DNA of 64,000 nt. It comes from Mesorhizobium_L sp035547755. Lineage in GTDB: Bacteria > Pseudomonadota > Alphaproteobacteria > Rhizobiales > Rhizobiaceae. This document shows, in pieces, positions 26,653-35,084 of the stretch (position 1 is the stretch's first letter; every line of letters starts with the position of its first letter). A program made the position numbers and the translations under genes. The stretch lies in contig DASZUG010000003.1 in assembly GCA_035547755.1 (NCBI GenBank), positions 22,401-86,400 of the forward strand, read 5' to 3'. The notes under the pieces were generated by a model. That model did not search any database and was not told where the DNA came from. It saw nothing but the letters and a program-made list of their open reading frames with translations.

Positions 26653-26689
26653 GCAACATATGTTGCGATCGGTATACTAAGATAATACC
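26653..26689. promoter_or_regulatory. Two operator-like palindromes in a divergent promoter
   Basis: GCAACATATGTTGC at 26653-26666 is a perfect 14-bp palindrome. Four bases further on, GGTAT-N9-ATACC forms an inverted repeat at 26671-26689. They lie between the divergent dehydratase (start 26633) and reductase (start 26733) genes, so one regulator could control both sides. No regulator gene is present nearby. Confidence 0.55.
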
Positions 26690-26732
26690 GTGCGCGTCCA
26701 TTCGGTAGGTCGTGGAGTTGAGGGGAAGAAAA

Positions 26733-27758
26733 ATGGAAACAAGGCGGTTCGAGGCTCCATCGGGCGCATCGCTGTCCTTCACCGAGCTTGGCTGCGGCAC
26801 CGCACCGCTCGGCAATCTCTATGCCGCGGTTCCCGAGAAGCAGGCGCAGGATACGCTGGACGCCGCCTGGAAGGCGGGCATCCGCTATTATGATACCGCC
26901 CCTCTCTACGGTCTCGGCCTCGCCGAAACGAGGCTCAACCATTTCCTTCGCGGCAAGCCGCGCGACTCCTATGTGCTTTCGACGAAAGTCGGGCGGCTGC
27001 TGAAAGTCTCGCCGCCGAGCGAACGCACCGGCATCGGCAAGTTCTTCGACACGCCGTCGCGCCGGGAAGTCTATGATTACGGCTATGACGGCATCATGCG
27101 GTCGCTGGAGACTTCGCTCGAAAGGCTGGGGGTCGATCGCGTCGATGTCATCTTCGCGCACGATCTCGACCTTTCCAACCATAAGACGCAGGAAGCGGTG
27201 GATGCCCGTTTCAGGGAACTGATGGAAGGCGGCTACCGCGCCATGGTCAAGCTGCGCGACGAAGGCGTCGTCAAGGCGATCGGCGCAGGCGTCAATGAAT
27301 GGGAAATCTGCCAGCACCTCGCCGAAGCGGGCGATTTTGACATCTTCCTGCTGGCCGGGCGCTATACGCTTCTGGAGCAGGAATCGCTGAAAAGCTTCCT
27401 GCCGCTTTGTGAAAGGCGCGGCATCGGCATCGTCATCGGCGGGGCGTACAATTCCGGTATATTGGCTTCCGGTCCGAGGGAGGGGGCCTTCTACAATTAC
27501 GAACCCGCTCCGCAACACATTCTCGATCGTGTCGCCAGGATCGAGGCGCTTTGCGGTCGCCACGGCGTCAAGCTGGTGCAGGCGGCGCTGCGTTTTCCGC
27601 TCGTCCATCCGGCGATCGTATCGGTCATTCCCGGCGCGACTTCGCCTGCGCAGGTGGCGCTCAACATGGACACCTTGTCGGTGACAATCCCGCCGGCGCT
27701 CTGGCGCGATCTGAAGGAGGCCGGCCTGATGCGGCCCGAAGCGCCGGTGCCGGCTTAG
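26733..27758 (+). CDS. Aldo/keto reductase, aldose 1-dehydrogenase type
   Basis: This 341-residue TIM-barrel AKR has the catalytic tetrad D54, Y59 (RYYDTAPLYG), K85 (LSTKVGR) and H143 (VIFAHDLD). It resembles L-fucose dehydrogenase / D-threo-aldose 1-dehydrogenase, which oxidise aldoses to lactones with NAD(P). The neighbouring lactonase-like amidohydrolase supports that role. The ATG at 26733 has GAGGGGAAG upstream. A 13-base gap to the next gene indicates an operon. Confidence 0.88.
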   Translation: METRRFEAPSGASLSFTELGCGTAPLGNLYAAVPEKQAQDTLDAAWKAGIRYYDTAPLYGLGLAETRLNHFLRGKPRDSYVLSTKVGRLLKVSPPSERTGIGKFFDTPSRREVYDYGYDGIMRSLETSLERLGVDRVDVIFAHDLDLSNHKTQEAVDARFRELMEGGYRAMVKLRDEGVVKAIGAGVNEWEICQHLAEAGDFDIFLLAGRYTLLEQESLKSFLPLCERRGIGIVIGGAYNSGILASGPREGAFYNYEPAPQHILDRVARIEALCGRHGVKLVQAALRFPLVHPAIVSVIPGATSPAQVALNMDTLSVTIPPALWRDLKEAGLMRPEAPVPA

Positions 27759-27771
27759 GCGGGAGTGCGAA

Positions 27772-28599
27772 ATGCGCGTTGACGCCCATCAGCATTTCTG
27801 GCGGATCGCCCGCGGCGACTATGGCTGGATGGAGGCGAACGAGGCGGTCGCGCCGATCCGCCGCGACATCCTGCCGGCCGATATCGAGGCGCATCTGAGG
27901 CGCTGGAAGATCGACCGCACGGTTCTGGTACAGGCCGCGCCGACCGTCTTCGAGACCGAATATTTGCTGGGCCTTGCCGACGCCACGCCCCTCGTCGGCA
28001 AGGTGGTGGGCTGGGTGGACTTTGAGAAGGCGGAAGACCGCCGCCACCTCGAGCGGTTCGCCAGGCATCCGAAATTCGCCGGCGTGCGCCCGATGATTCA
28101 GGACATTGCCGATCCGGATTGGATGCACCGGCCGGGCGTGCAATGGGGCTATGACGCGATCGTCGATCTCGATCTGACCTTCGACGCGCTCGGCTTTCCG
28201 CTCCATATCGACAATTTCCAGCGCCTTTTCGACCGCTATCCGAGGATGCGCATCGTTATCGACCACTGCATGAAGCCGGTGATCCGCGAGGGCCGCTTCG
28301 ACGACTGGGCGGCCGGTATGGCAAGGCTCGCCGAGCGGACGCCTGTTTTCTGCAAGCTCTCAGGCCTTGCGACAGAAGCGGCGAGCGGCTGGGCGGAGGA
28401 GGATTTGAGGCCCTATGCCGCCCATGTCCTTTCCGCCTTCGGGCCGGAACGCGTCATGTGGGGTTCCGACTGGCCGGTGCTGGAACTCGCGGGTACATAT
28501 GATGTCTGGCGGCAGGCGGCCGAAAACATCGTCGGTGGCGGCTCGGCCTTCGAGCAGGTTTTCGGAGGCACGGCCGAGCGGTTCTATCGGCTGTCGTGA
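27772..28599 (+). CDS. Amidohydrolase, sugar-lactonase (L-fuconolactonase-like) type
   Basis: The 275-residue TIM-barrel hydrolase has metal-binding H6 and H8 in VDAHQHFW, a His in RIVIDHCMKP, and a late Asp in MWGSDWPVLEL. This layout fits the COG3618 group, which includes L-fuconolactonase and L-rhamnono-lactonase. It would open the lactone produced by the aldo/keto reductase just upstream. Exact sugar specificity is inference. Confidence 0.85.
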   Translation: MRVDAHQHFWRIARGDYGWMEANEAVAPIRRDILPADIEAHLRRWKIDRTVLVQAAPTVFETEYLLGLADATPLVGKVVGWVDFEKAEDRRHLERFARHPKFAGVRPMIQDIADPDWMHRPGVQWGYDAIVDLDLTFDALGFPLHIDNFQRLFDRYPRMRIVIDHCMKPVIREGRFDDWAAGMARLAERTPVFCKLSGLATEAASGWAEEDLRPYAAHVLSAFGPERVMWGSDWPVLELAGTYDVWRQAAENIVGGGSAFEQVFGGTAERFYRLS

Positions 28600-28618
28600 T
28601 TCAGGAGGCGTGAAACAG

Positions 28619-29836
28619 ATGCAAAGAGGAAAACTCGTCATAGCCCAGGGGGGCGGGCCGACCGCCGTCATCAACCAGTCGCTGGTCGGCGCGATGCTCG
28701 CGGCGCGCGGCTTTCCCGCGATCGAGGCGGTCTATGGGGCGAGGCATGGCGTACGCGGCATCGTCAACGAGGATTTCATCGATCTTTCCGGGGAAAGCGA
28801 GAGCAATCTGGAAGCCGTAGCCGCGACGCCCTCTTCCGCACTCGGTTCGACGCGCGACAAGCCCGATCTCGCTTATTGCCGCCATATTCTCGCGGCGCTG
28901 AAGGCGCACGGCGTCACCGCCTTTCTCTATATCGGTGGTAACGACACCTCCGACACGATGCGAATCGTCAGCGAGGAGGCGGCGAAGGAGGGCTATGGCC
29001 TCTGTTGCATCCATGTGCCGAAGACGATCGACAACGACCTGATGGAAAGCGACCATGCCCCCGGTTATCCCTCGGCTGCGCGTTTCGTCGCGCAGGCCTT
29101 CATGGGCGCCGATCTCGACAACCGCTCGCTGCCGGGCGTCTATATCGCCGTCGTCATGGGCCGGCATGCCGGCTTTCTCACCGCCGCTTCCGCCGCCGCG
29201 CGGACGCGGGAAGGCGATGGGCCGCATTTGATCTACCTGCCCGAACGCGTCTTCGACACCGAAAAGTTTCTCGCGGACGTGAAATCCATGCAGGAGCGCC
29301 ATGGCCGCTGCGTCGTCGCCGTTTCCGAAGGCATCCATGACGCCGACGGCACGCCGCTGACCGTCAAGCTGGCGGGAAGGGCGGAGAAGGATGCGCATGG
29401 CAACGTCCAGCTTTCCGGCACCGGCGCGTTGGCCGATCTTCTTTCCCAGGAAGTGAAGGCGAAACTCGGCATCGGCAGGGTACGCGGCGATACCTTCGGC
29501 TATCTCCAGCGCTCCTTCTTCGGTTGCGTGTCCGACGTCGATCAGCGCGAAGCGCGCGAAATAGGCGAATTCGCGGTGCGTCAGGCTGCTGGCGGCGCAA
29601 AAAGCGCATCGGTCGCGATCCGCAGGGTAGGGGATTACAAGGCCGAATACAGGCTGGTCGATCTCGCGAAAGTCGCCGGCAAGACGAAGGTGATGGCCGA
29701 CGAATTCATCGCGCCGGCGACCAACGACGTCACGCCGGCCTTTCTCGATTATGTGCATCCGTTGCTCGGCAGCAATCTGCCGCAGCCGGCGCGGCTGGAG
29801 GGATCGGCCGTCGCCAGGGTGATGAAGCCGGCCTGA
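28619..29836 (+). CDS. Pyrophosphate-type 6-phosphofructokinase
   Basis: The 405-residue PFK-family enzyme has GGND at 106-109 and PKTIDND at 134-140. The Asp after GGN (D109), in place of the Gly of ATP-dependent enzymes, and the Lys K135 are the known signatures of PPi dependence. MGRHAGFLTAAS is also present. It should interconvert fructose-6-phosphate and fructose-1,6-bisphosphate with PPi; other sugar phosphates are possible. The start at 28619 has AGGAGG upstream, 19 bases after the lactonase, so it is part of that operon. Confidence 0.88.
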   Translation: MQRGKLVIAQGGGPTAVINQSLVGAMLAARGFPAIEAVYGARHGVRGIVNEDFIDLSGESESNLEAVAATPSSALGSTRDKPDLAYCRHILAALKAHGVTAFLYIGGNDTSDTMRIVSEEAAKEGYGLCCIHVPKTIDNDLMESDHAPGYPSAARFVAQAFMGADLDNRSLPGVYIAVVMGRHAGFLTAASAAARTREGDGPHLIYLPERVFDTEKFLADVKSMQERHGRCVVAVSEGIHDADGTPLTVKLAGRAEKDAHGNVQLSGTGALADLLSQEVKAKLGIGRVRGDTFGYLQRSFFGCVSDVDQREAREIGEFAVRQAAGGAKSASVAIRRVGDYKAEYRLVDLAKVAGKTKVMADEFIAPATNDVTPAFLDYVHPLLGSNLPQPARLEGSAVARVMKPA

Positions 29837-29843
29837 TCGTCGC

Positions 29844-30272
29844 CTACCGTTTGGCGCGCGCCGAAACATTGAGCGCCACGGCGGCGCGAATAAGCGCCTT
29901 GAACGCTTTTTCGTCGATCCGGTCGCCTTCCCGGAAATCGATGGCGCGCCGGACATTTCCGTCGAGGCTGGAATTGAAAAGGCCTGAGGGGTCTTCGAGC
30001 GCGGCGCCGCTGGCGAAGGTCAGTTTCACCTTGTCCTTATAGGTTTCGCCCGTGCAGATGATGCCGGCGTGCTCCCAGACCGGCACGCCGAGCGGGTTCG
30101 ATGCCTTTCGCCATTTCACCTCTTCGGTCATTTCGGGGTCGGCTTCCTTGATGAGAGCGCGAAGCTTGGCGAGCGTTGCGCCGCGCCAGCCGCCCAGGTC
30201 CTTGATCTTCGTGTCGATCAAGCGGGCGGGTGTCTGTTCTTCGACGCCTTCTCTGGGACTGGCTTCCTTCAT
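29844..30272 (-). CDS. DUF1801 domain protein
   Basis: A 142-residue cytoplasmic protein matching DUF1801 (YdhG-like): LRALIKEADPEMTEEVKWRK, then GIICTGETYKDKVKLTFASG. The function is unknown. It is the last gene of the minus-strand ArsR cluster and converges on the phosphofructokinase gene, with 7 bases between the stops. Confidence 0.85.
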   Translation of the reverse strand: MKEASPREGVEEQTPARLIDTKIKDLGGWRGATLAKLRALIKEADPEMTEEVKWRKASNPLGVPVWEHAGIICTGETYKDKVKLTFASGAALEDPSGLFNSSLDGNVRRAIDFREGDRIDEKAFKALIRAAVALNVSARAKR

Positions 30273-30317
30273 CGTCTTCCTGCCTTCTCGATCGCGTTTC
30301 CGCTCATGTCGACCACT

Positions 30318-30539
30318 CTATTCGCTGGCCTGCGGCGCGCCGCGCCATCTGACGGTATAGGGCAGGACGAACATGTAAAGGCCGGTGAACAGCAGCAGAA
30401 AGAGCGGAGGAAGCGGCGAATAGACCACCCATGAGGGCGGGTTGCCGAGCGCCATGGTGGCGAAATTGGCGACGACCGTCACCGTAAAGATGATGGATAG
30501 CCATCGATGGATTTGCCTTATCCATTTGTTCCAGATCAA
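30318..30539 (-). CDS. Small membrane protein with two helices
   Basis: The 73-residue protein has two predicted membrane helices (WLSIIFTVTVVANFATMAL and PLPPLFLLLFTGLYMFVLPY). Its start is a TTG at 30539, supported by a strong AAGGAGGT five bases upstream. I do not recognise the family. It lies between the SRPBCC and DUF1801 genes on the same strand and is probably co-transcribed. Confidence 0.72.
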   Translation of the reverse strand: MIWNKWIRQIHRWLSIIFTVTVVANFATMALGNPPSWVVYSPLPPLFLLLFTGLYMFVLPYTVRWRGAPQASE

Positions 30540-30580
30540 TGGGTACCTCCTTCAAAACCTTCCGAAATGAGGGGTAGGCG

Positions 30581-31012
30581 TCACCCTTCCGTTGCCAGAA
30601 CCTGCTCGAGCTTGCCAAGGAATTGCTGCCAGCCGGCCTTGGCCCCGCCATAGGCCTGCTTCTGGTTCGCGCGGAAGCCCGCCTGCTCCATGCGCAGATG
30701 CGTTCCGCCGCTGGTCTGGGTCAGCGTGAAGGTCACGACGCTTTGGAGATCGAAGGCGGGATCGTCATGCGCGAAATTCCAGGTGTAGGCCAGCGTCCGG
30801 TCCGGTTCGACGGTCAGCACTTCGCAATCCAGTACGCCACCCCACTCGCCGCGAAGATTGAATTTATGGCCGGCGACCGGCTCAAAATCGTTCTTCATCA
30901 GCCATTCCTCGATTAGATGCGGTTGCGTGAGGGCGCGCCAGAGCTTTTCCGGCGGATGCGGAAACTCCCGCTCGACGATGACGGTGCGCGTTTCGCTCGA
31001 TGTTCCGTTCAT
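30581..31012 (-). CDS. SRPBCC/AHSA1 domain protein
   Basis: The 143-residue protein has the AHSA1 hydrophobic-pocket fold: IVEREFPHPPEKLWRALTQP, LIEEWLMKNDFEPVAGHKF and GGAKAGWQQFLGKLEQVL. The ligand is unknown. Its ATG overlaps the TGA of the upstream ArsR gene by 4 bases, so the pair is translationally coupled. ArsR-AHSA1 pairs are a common bacterial arrangement. Confidence 0.9.
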   Translation of the reverse strand: MNGTSSETRTVIVEREFPHPPEKLWRALTQPHLIEEWLMKNDFEPVAGHKFNLRGEWGGVLDCEVLTVEPDRTLAYTWNFAHDDPAFDLQSVVTFTLTQTSGGTHLRMEQAGFRANQKQAYGGAKAGWQQFLGKLEQVLATEG

Positions 31013-31332
31013 TGATCCATCCTCTTGAGAAGGTTTTCGAGATCGTCGAACCGGTTTTCCCAGAAACCGGCCATCTGGCTCGTCCAGTCGATCAGCGGCG
31101 CAAGCGCCCCCGGCCGGGCGCTGTAATGCGTCTGACGCCCTTCATGGCGGTCGCGCACCAATCCCGCCCGCTTCAGGACCCCGAGATGTTTCGAGACCGC
31201 CGGTTGCGATACGCCGGCTTGCGCCGTCAGGACTACGACCGTTTGCTCGCCCTCGCGGCAAAGCCGCTCGAAGATGGCGCGTCGCGTCGGGTCGGCAAGG
31301 GTCTTGAACAGCGTGTCTTGCGGTTCGGGCAT
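31009..31332 (-). CDS. ArsR-family transcriptional regulator
   Basis: The 107-residue winged-helix regulator reads LADPTRRAIFERLCREG, then SQPAVSKHLGVLKRAGLV as the recognition helix. No classical metal-binding Cys pair is visible; the only Cys (in RLCREG) is not in an ELCVCD box. Regulation by a small molecule or protein is more likely. It probably represses its own operon through the inverted repeat at 31348-31370. Confidence 0.92.
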   Translation of the reverse strand: MPEPQDTLFKTLADPTRRAIFERLCREGEQTVVVLTAQAGVSQPAVSKHLGVLKRAGLVRDRHEGRQTHYSARPGALAPLIDWTSQMAGFWENRFDDLENLLKRMDQ

Positions 31333-31347
31333 AATTCATAACTCATT

Positions 31348-31370
31348 GGCTATTGATTGGATCAATAACC
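31348..31370. promoter_or_regulatory. Inverted repeat, probable ArsR operator
   Basis: GGCTATTGAT-TGG-ATCAATAACC has 9 of 10 arm positions paired and lies 16 bases upstream of the ArsR start. The AT-rich dyad fits the ArsR family; binding is inference. Confidence 0.6.
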
Positions 31371-31456
31371 GAATGGATATGAATGGGTCAAGGGCGGAAT
31401 CGTCATTTCGCCGGAACCTCTCAGATGGGCGGCAGTTCGGTCCACGGAGGTGAATC

Positions 31457-31645
31457 ATGTCCGATAGGAACAAACATCCCGAACAGGACCCGGCCGAAGG
31501 GTCGCCCGAGGTGATCGACCACGAATTGCAGCGCAGCGAAAAGCAGGAACCGGGCGCCGACCGCGAGGCGCGAGAGCGAGCCCGGCAGGAACTCAAACGG
31601 CAGGTCGAGCAGGAAACCGACCTGCCGCAGAAGGGTTCGGCTTGA
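31457..31645 (+). CDS. Small hydrophilic hypothetical protein
   Basis: The 62-residue protein is highly charged (MSDRNKHPEQDPAEG, then REARERARQELKRQVEQE) and likely helical or disordered. A strong GGAGGTGA precedes the ATG, so it is probably expressed. No family is recognised. Its TGA overlaps the ATG of the next small frame. Confidence 0.65.
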   Translation: MSDRNKHPEQDPAEGSPEVIDHELQRSEKQEPGADREARERARQELKRQVEQETDLPQKGSA

Positions 31646-31869
31646 TGTCAATAACAGGTCCCAAGCCCGTGGGTCCGGTGCCGCCGCGCCCTGTTCCGGG
31701 GCCGACGCCGCCGTCGCCCGAACCGCCAATTCCCGATCCCGGTCCGCCGAGCCGTCCCAATCCGGTTACGAATTGGCCGAGGGGGAGCGGTCAGGAGTGC
31801 CCTTCGAGCAAGTCCAAAATGCCTTTAAGCGGAATGTCCACCCAGGCGGGGCGGTTCGCCAGTTCATAG
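31645..31869 (+). CDS. Proline-rich small protein
   Basis: This 74-codon frame starts at an ATG overlapping the upstream stop (TGATG), which suggests translational coupling. Residues 5-45 are mostly Pro and Gly (KPVGPVPPRPVPGPTPPSPE). The last 79 bases overlap, on the opposite strand, the end of the TreS-maltokinase gene. The overlap and low complexity make it uncertain. Confidence 0.4.
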   Translation: MSITGPKPVGPVPPRPVPGPTPPSPEPPIPDPGPPSRPNPVTNWPRGSGQECPSSKSKMPLSGMSTQAGRFASS

Positions 31870-34800
31870 GTGACTTCATAGGCGGCTTTCTGCAGAAGGA
31901 AGACACGCAAAAGCGCGTCGGCGAAGGCTGGATCGTCCGGATTGGTTGCCGTCCCGACGATGTGCTCGCCATAGGCGGCGAGAAAGTCTCGGCTGGTTTC
32001 CTCATGCCATGCAGCGACTCGAACTGCGGCGGAGGGGGTTGGCTGTGATGATCCGTCACCTGCACGCCGAAGCGCACTGGCGGCGGCGTAATCGAGCGAG
32101 CGCAGCATGCCGGCCACGTCCTTCAATGGCGAGAATTTACCGCGCCGTTGTTCGAGCGTGCGTTTCGGCTCGCCTTCGAAATCGATGATCATCAGATCGT
32201 CCTGCGCCACCAGCACCTGGCCCAGATGATAGTCGCCGTGGATGCGTGACTTGCCGCCTGACGGCGTCGTCCCGGCGAGCGCCTTGACGTTCTCCTCGAG
32301 GCGGTCGCTCGCCGCGAGAACCGCGTCCGCCATCCGGGCACTGTCGCCGGCAAGCCCGCCGCGCATCGCTCCAAGCCGCTCCAGCATGAGCCGGATGTCG
32401 TTCAGCGCTTCGTGCGTCCAGTTCTTCACATCCGTTGCCGCGACCGGCTCTACGGCGAAAGCCGCCTCGTTGGTTGCGACGGCAAGCGCCCGATGCAATT
32501 CGGCCGTCCGTCGCCCGAGAAGGGCGCCGAGCGCCAACGGGTAGGCGAAGGGCGGCGGCGCTTCCGTCTCGGGATGATCGGCGGCAGGGTCGAGCGCAAA
32601 ATCCTGCAGGTCGCGCTGCAGGGCGTCGCCGACCACGGCCCACGCGTCTCCCTGGTTCGGGACGAAGGCGAAGGCGGCCGCGAGCGTTGTCGGCTCGGCT
32701 CCCGGCGACCGGGATTCGGCACTGCCGAGAAAGGCAGGCGTGTTGGCGAAGCGGGCCTTTTCCGTCAGGAATTTCGACATCTCCACATCCGGCTGTATGC
32801 CGTTGCGAAGACGCCGGTAAATCTTGAGGATGACATCGACGCCGAAGGCGATCGACATATTGCTTTGCTCGACGCCGAGCGGGTGCGGCTCCTCGGTGTC
32901 GGCGAAGCTATCGAGGCCGTCGCTGCCCTGGAAGACGATGTCTGCTTCTTCCGAAACCAACCGACTGCCCTCGCGCATCTGGGCAAGCAGGCGCCGGGCG
33001 AAATCGGCGTCGTAGGCGCCGTCGATCAGCGCGCCGACGCGCGAGCCGCGACGGAGTTTCGCCAGCGTGAAGGACAGCTTCGGCGCGCCATAGGCGAGAT
33101 TTTCCTCGCCCCAGAGCGCGGAAAGCGGCAGGAGATAGTCATGACTGCCGCCGTCGAGATCGACCGTAATCGCGGCGAGCGCATGGCGCCCTTCCTCCAT
33201 TTCGCCGAGCAGGGAAAGCGAAACCTTGCGGATCGCCCGGTCCTTTGCGCCGAACCAGCGTTGCAGCGGCAGGAATTTCGGCAGCACCTCCTCTTCCAGA
33301 AGGCGCTTTTCACGTCCCGATAGAGCCGAGGCAATGCGTCCGTCTCTCGTCGTGAGCGTCACGAATTCGGGCAGGATCTCCGGGATGGGCTGGTGCCAGA
33401 GCGGCGCTTCCGTTTCGTCGGCGAGAAGGAACCAGAAGAAGCCGTAGCCCGGCAGGGTCACGAGATAGGGAAGGTCGCCGACCGGCGGGAAGGCCGCGCG
33501 GCCGGTGAGTTCGATCGGCACCGCTCCCTTCCAGCGTGCGAGATCGAGTTCGACCGCCTGTGCAGCGCGGGAAAGATTGACCACGCAAAGGATGCGGTCC
33601 TGCTCATATTCGCGAACATAGGCGAGCACCTTGCGGTTGCGCGGGTAAAGCAGCGTCATCGAGCCGCGGCCGAAGGCGGGGTGCTCCTTGCGCACCGAGA
33701 CGAGCCGGCGCATCCAGTTGAGCAGCGAGGACGAGTCCCGGCTCTGCGCCTCGACATTGATGACCTGATAGCCATAGATCGGGTCGAGGATGACCGGCAG
33801 ATAAAGCTTCTGCGGATCGGCGCGCGAGAAGCCGGCATTGCGGTCCGACGACCATTGCATCGGCGTCCTGACGCCGTCCCTGTCGCCGAGATAATAGTTG
33901 TCGCCCATGCCGATCTCGTCGCCGTAATAGAGGATCGGCGTTCCGGGCAGCGACATCAGGAGCGAGTTCATCAGCTCGATCTTGCGACGGTCGTTCTGCA
34001 TCAGCGGCGCCAGTCGGCGGCGAATGCCGAGATTGATGCGGGCGCGGGAATCGTCGGCATAGGTGCGCCAGAGATAGTCGCGCTCCTGGTCCGTCACCAT
34101 TTCGAGCGTCAGTTCGTCATGGTTGCGGAGGAAGATGCCCCATTGGCAGCTCTCGGGTATATCCGGCGTCTGGCGGATGATATCCGTGATCGGATGCCGG
34201 TCTTCCTGCGCGACCGCCATGTACATGCGCGGCATCAGCGGGAAATGGAATCCCATCTGGCACTCGTCGCCCTCGCCGAAATAGGGACGCGTGTCTTCAG
34301 GCCATTGATTGGCTTCAGCGAGCAGCATGCGATCGGGATAGTGCCGGTCGAGTTCGGCGCGGATCTTCTTCAGGATGACATGCGTCTCGGGCAGGTTTTC
34401 GTTGTTGGTGCCCTCGCGCTCGACGAGATATGGGATCGCGTCGAGCCGCAGCCCGTCCACGCCCATGTCGAGCCACATATGCATGACCTTCAGGACCTCC
34501 TGAAGGACGCGCGGATTATCGAAATTCAGGTCCGGCTGGTGCGAATAGAAGCGGTGCCAGAAATAGGCGCCGGCCACCGGATCCCAGGTCCAGTTCGATT
34601 TCTCGGTGTCGATGAAGATGATGCGCGTTTCGGGGAATTTTGCGTCGGTATCGCTCCAGACATAGAAATCGCGCGCTGCCGAGCCCGGCTTCGAATGGCG
34701 CGCGCGCTGGAACCAGGGATGCTGGTCCGACGTGTGGTTGATGACGAGTTCGGTGATGACTCTCAGGCCGCGCCGGTGCGCTTCGGCGATGAACGCCTTG

Positions 34801-35084
34801 AAGTCGCGCATCGTGCCGTAGGACGGGTTGATGGCGCGATAATCCGCGATATCGTAGCCGTCGTCGCGGAGCGGGGAAGGGTAGAAGGGCAGGATCCAGA
34901 TGGCGGTCACACCAAGTTCCTGGACGTAATCGAGCCGCCGCATCAGGCCGGCGAAATCGCCGATCCCGTCATCGGTCGAATCCTGGAAGGCCTTGACGTG
35001 CAATTGGTAGATGATCGCGTCCTTGTACCAGTCGTGCACGCTTCGATCGATCAGCCCTTCGCGGCGATGGCCGGGCGCCCTCAT
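31791..35084 (-). CDS. treS: Maltose alpha-D-glucosyltransferase (trehalose synthase) fused to maltokinase
   Basis: The 1097-residue fusion has an N-terminal GH13 TreS domain (about 12-560), with nucleophile D215 (GLRLDAIPYL), acid/base E257 (LLAEANQW) and HD at 322-323 (RNHDELTLEM). The C-terminal maltokinase domain (about 590-1097) has a catalytic HGDYH at 949-953 and IDFEGEP near 967. TreS converts trehalose to maltose and the kinase makes maltose-1-phosphate, the donor for GlgE. The ATG at 35084 overlaps the glgE stop as ATGA. The open frame beyond it is antisense to, or within, glgE. Confidence 0.95.
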   Translation of the reverse strand: MRAPGHRREGLIDRSVHDWYKDAIIYQLHVKAFQDSTDDGIGDFAGLMRRLDYVQELGVTAIWILPFYPSPLRDDGYDIADYRAINPSYGTMRDFKAFIAEAHRRGLRVITELVINHTSDQHPWFQRARHSKPGSAARDFYVWSDTDAKFPETRIIFIDTEKSNWTWDPVAGAYFWHRFYSHQPDLNFDNPRVLQEVLKVMHMWLDMGVDGLRLDAIPYLVEREGTNNENLPETHVILKKIRAELDRHYPDRMLLAEANQWPEDTRPYFGEGDECQMGFHFPLMPRMYMAVAQEDRHPITDIIRQTPDIPESCQWGIFLRNHDELTLEMVTDQERDYLWRTYADDSRARINLGIRRRLAPLMQNDRRKIELMNSLLMSLPGTPILYYGDEIGMGDNYYLGDRDGVRTPMQWSSDRNAGFSRADPQKLYLPVILDPIYGYQVINVEAQSRDSSSLLNWMRRLVSVRKEHPAFGRGSMTLLYPRNRKVLAYVREYEQDRILCVVNLSRAAQAVELDLARWKGAVPIELTGRAAFPPVGDLPYLVTLPGYGFFWFLLADETEAPLWHQPIPEILPEFVTLTTRDGRIASALSGREKRLLEEEVLPKFLPLQRWFGAKDRAIRKVSLSLLGEMEEGRHALAAITVDLDGGSHDYLLPLSALWGEENLAYGAPKLSFTLAKLRRGSRVGALIDGAYDADFARRLLAQMREGSRLVSEEADIVFQGSDGLDSFADTEEPHPLGVEQSNMSIAFGVDVILKIYRRLRNGIQPDVEMSKFLTEKARFANTPAFLGSAESRSPGAEPTTLAAAFAFVPNQGDAWAVVGDALQRDLQDFALDPAADHPETEAPPPFAYPLALGALLGRRTAELHRALAVATNEAAFAVEPVAATDVKNWTHEALNDIRLMLERLGAMRGGLAGDSARMADAVLAASDRLEENVKALAGTTPSGGKSRIHGDYHLGQVLVAQDDLMIIDFEGEPKRTLEQRRGKFSPLKDVAGMLRSLDYAAASALRRAGDGSSQPTPSAAVRVAAWHEETSRDFLAAYGEHIVGTATNPDDPAFADALLRVFLLQKAAYEVTYELANRPAWVDIPLKGILDLLEGHS

